Positions 63,058-64,000 of a DNA stretch of 64,000 bases are shown here, piece after piece. Positions within the stretch are counted from its first letter, which is position 1; every line of letters starts with the position of its first letter. Position numbers and translations under genes: made by a program. Source of the stretch: Rhizobium rhododendri (GTDB lineage: Bacteria > Pseudomonadota > Alphaproteobacteria > Rhizobiales > Rhizobiaceae); assembly GCF_007000325.2 (NCBI RefSeq), contig NZ_CP117267.1, forward strand, positions 62,001 through 126,000, in the 5' to 3' direction. The notes below the pieces were generated by a model that had not been told where the DNA came from, did not search any database, and saw only the letters and a program-made list of their open reading frames with translations.

Positions 63058-63450
63058 TCAGTTCAGCGTCCGCATCAGGCCGGGCGAATCCAGCGAGAAA
63101 GCCGGGATTTCGACCTCGAACGTTTCGCCTCGGTCGTTTTCCATGGAGTAATGGCCGAACATCATGCCCGAAGGCGTATCCAGCGGGCAGCCGGACGAAT
63201 ATTCATAGGTATCCCCGGGGTTCAACTGCGGCTGTTCGCCGACGACGCCGGGACCGGTGACTTCGTCGACCTGGCCGTTCTGGTCGGTGATATGCCAGTA
63301 GCGCGTAACCAGCCGGACTGCCGATGTCGAGTGGTTTGAGATGACGATCCGATAGCCCCAGACATAGCGGCTGTCTTCCGGATCGGATTGCTCCTCCAGA
63401 TAGAACGGCTCGACGATGACTTCGATATCTCGTGTAAGGGCGCGGTACAT
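63058..63450 (-). CDS. apaG: Co2+/Mg2+ efflux protein ApaG
   Basis: A 130-residue protein of the ApaG family, an immunoglobulin-like fold. Family blocks are [50 protein letters not shown] and MFGHYSM. The role is uncertain; the name derives from cobalt resistance in Salmonella. ATG 63450 is preceded by AAGGTGG; a TTG five codons upstream is unlikely. It is convergent with hslO. Confidence 0.93.
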   Translation of the reverse strand: MYRALTRDIEVIVEPFYLEEQSDPEDSRYVWGYRIVISNHSTSAVRLVTRYWHITDQNGQVDEVTGPGVVGEQPQLNPGDTYEYSSGCPLDTPSGMMFGHYSMENDRGETFEVEIPAFSLDSPGLMRTLN

Positions 63451-63603
63451 CCCAGCCACCTTCAATGAATTTGGTTACGATATCCTCTAGCCTTCAACCT
63501 TCGTCAAGGAAGGGAAGCCTAATTAAGGCCAAATGCGATGGCTGACGCGGCCTTTTGAATATTAAGGATAATGTGCGGGGTTAACACGGACCCGGCGTGT
63601 CGC

Positions 63604-63621
63604 CGCCCGGCAAGGCCGGGC
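63604..63621 (-). terminator. Hairpin after metZ
   Basis: GCCCGGC and GCCGGGC pair around AAG, 18 bases after the metZ stop on the minus strand, with no T-run. A weak terminator is likely. Confidence 0.5.
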
Positions 63622-63639
63622 AGCCTGTTTGGTATCCGA

Positions 63640-64000
63640 TCAGGCCGAGACCTTCTCCAGCGCCTGGGCGAAATCCTCGATGAGATCGTCCGTGTCCTCG
63701 ATGCCGGCCGAAAACCGTACAGTGCCGGGGGAAATTCCGAGCTCGGCGCGATCCTCGTCGGTCAGGTTCTTGTGGGTGGTGGTGGCTGGATGGGTGATCA
63801 GGCTCTTGGCGTCGCCGAGATTGTTGGAGATCTTGACGATTTCCAGCGCATTCTGCAGCGCGAACGCCGCTTCCTTGCCGCCCTTGAGTTCCATGCAGAC
63901 CAGCGTAGAGCCGCCGGTCATCTGCTTGGCGATGATATCGGCCTGCGGATGGTCTTTGCGGCCGGGATAGATCACCTTGGCCACCTTGCCGCTGTCGGCA
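63640..64000 (-). CDS. metZ: O-succinylhomoserine sulfhydrylase, C-terminal part (cut by window edge)
   Basis: The last 119 codons of a Cys/Met-metabolism PLP enzyme, running out of the window. Visible are GGKEAAFALQNALEIVKISN, LGDAKSLITHPATTTHKNL and the end GISPGTVRFSAGIEDTDDLI, as in MetZ, which joins sulfide to O-succinylhomoserine to form homocysteine. The catalytic lysine is outside the window. An in-frame GTG at 63984 is not a true start. MetB/MetC relatives are possible, but the end fits MetZ best. Confidence 0.85.
   Translation of the reverse strand, partial: ADSGKVAKVIYPGRKDHPQADIIAKQMTGGSTLVCMELKGGKEAAFALQNALEIVKISNNLGDAKSLITHPATTTHKNLTDEDRAELGISPGTVRFSAGIEDTDDLIEDFAQALEKVSA

Overview
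The window is chromosomal DNA from an alphaproteobacterium of the order Hyphomicrobiales, most likely Rhizobiaceae (Rhizobium, Agrobacterium or Ensifer type). The evidence is a set of genes typical of that group: frcRBCAK fructose genes beside pyrC, pgi beside fadD, argD-argF-hslO-apaG, the GcrA cell-cycle regulator with GANTC sites, DUF992, CbpA/CbpM, YehZYXW and an alphaproteobacterial sRNA with repeated CCUCCUCCC loops. I saw no transposase, integrase, phage module, CRISPR array or rRNA, so this looks like ordinary core chromosome. The species cannot be fixed from sequence reading alone.

Layout. 0-6.5 kb: dapD (cut by the window edge), a LOG-family protein, a fluoride module (crcB-type riboswitch, short leader ORF, CLC-F type fluoride/proton antiporter, DUF190), an EF-hand lipid-free secreted protein, a HAD nucleotidase and argB. 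6.6-12 kb: ECF sigma/anti-sigma pair, a secreted fasciclin protein, then engB, yidC, rnpA, rpmH on the minus strand. 12.3-20 kb: chemoreceptor, histidine kinase, tRNA-Arg, small secreted proteins, cbpA-cbpM. 20.3-27 kb: aldo/keto reductase, an sRNA with three anti-Shine-Dalgarno loops, a three-gene operon (FAD oxidoreductase, SDR, proline-racemase family), a fructokinase-like kinase and pyrE. 27.4-30.7 kb: two membrane diguanylate cyclases facing each other, then pyrC. 30.8-38.4 kb: fructose ABC transporter frcBCAK with its divergent ROK regulator frcR, an RbsD/FucU protein, and pgi. 38.6-45.6 kb: fadD, gloA, and a YehZYXW/OsmF glycine-betaine-type ABC transporter. 45.6-57.4 kb: a phosphate neighbourhood with two PPK2 kinases, the Pit permease, and phoR-phoU-phoB, interrupted by a glycosyltransferase-like protein, a DUF4145-like protein, tRNA-Thr, a nitronate monooxygenase and a membrane protein. 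57.4-64 kb: AraC regulator/DUF2000 pair, gcrA, argD, argF, hslO, apaG and the end of metZ.

How the parts fit. Fructose imported by FrcBCA can be phosphorylated and passed through Pgi into central metabolism. Arginine genes argB, argD and argF are spread over the window. The phosphate genes appear linked by PhoB boxes: one of three 11-bp-spaced half-sites upstream of phoU and a two-half-site one upstream of the first ppk2. The pstSCAB genes normally found between phoR and phoU in related genomes are absent here. The most notable regulatory structures are the fluoride riboswitch whose expression platform hides the ribosome site of an 18-codon leader ORF overlapping the antiporter start, the anti-SD sRNA, and a dense GANTC cluster between gcrA and argD.
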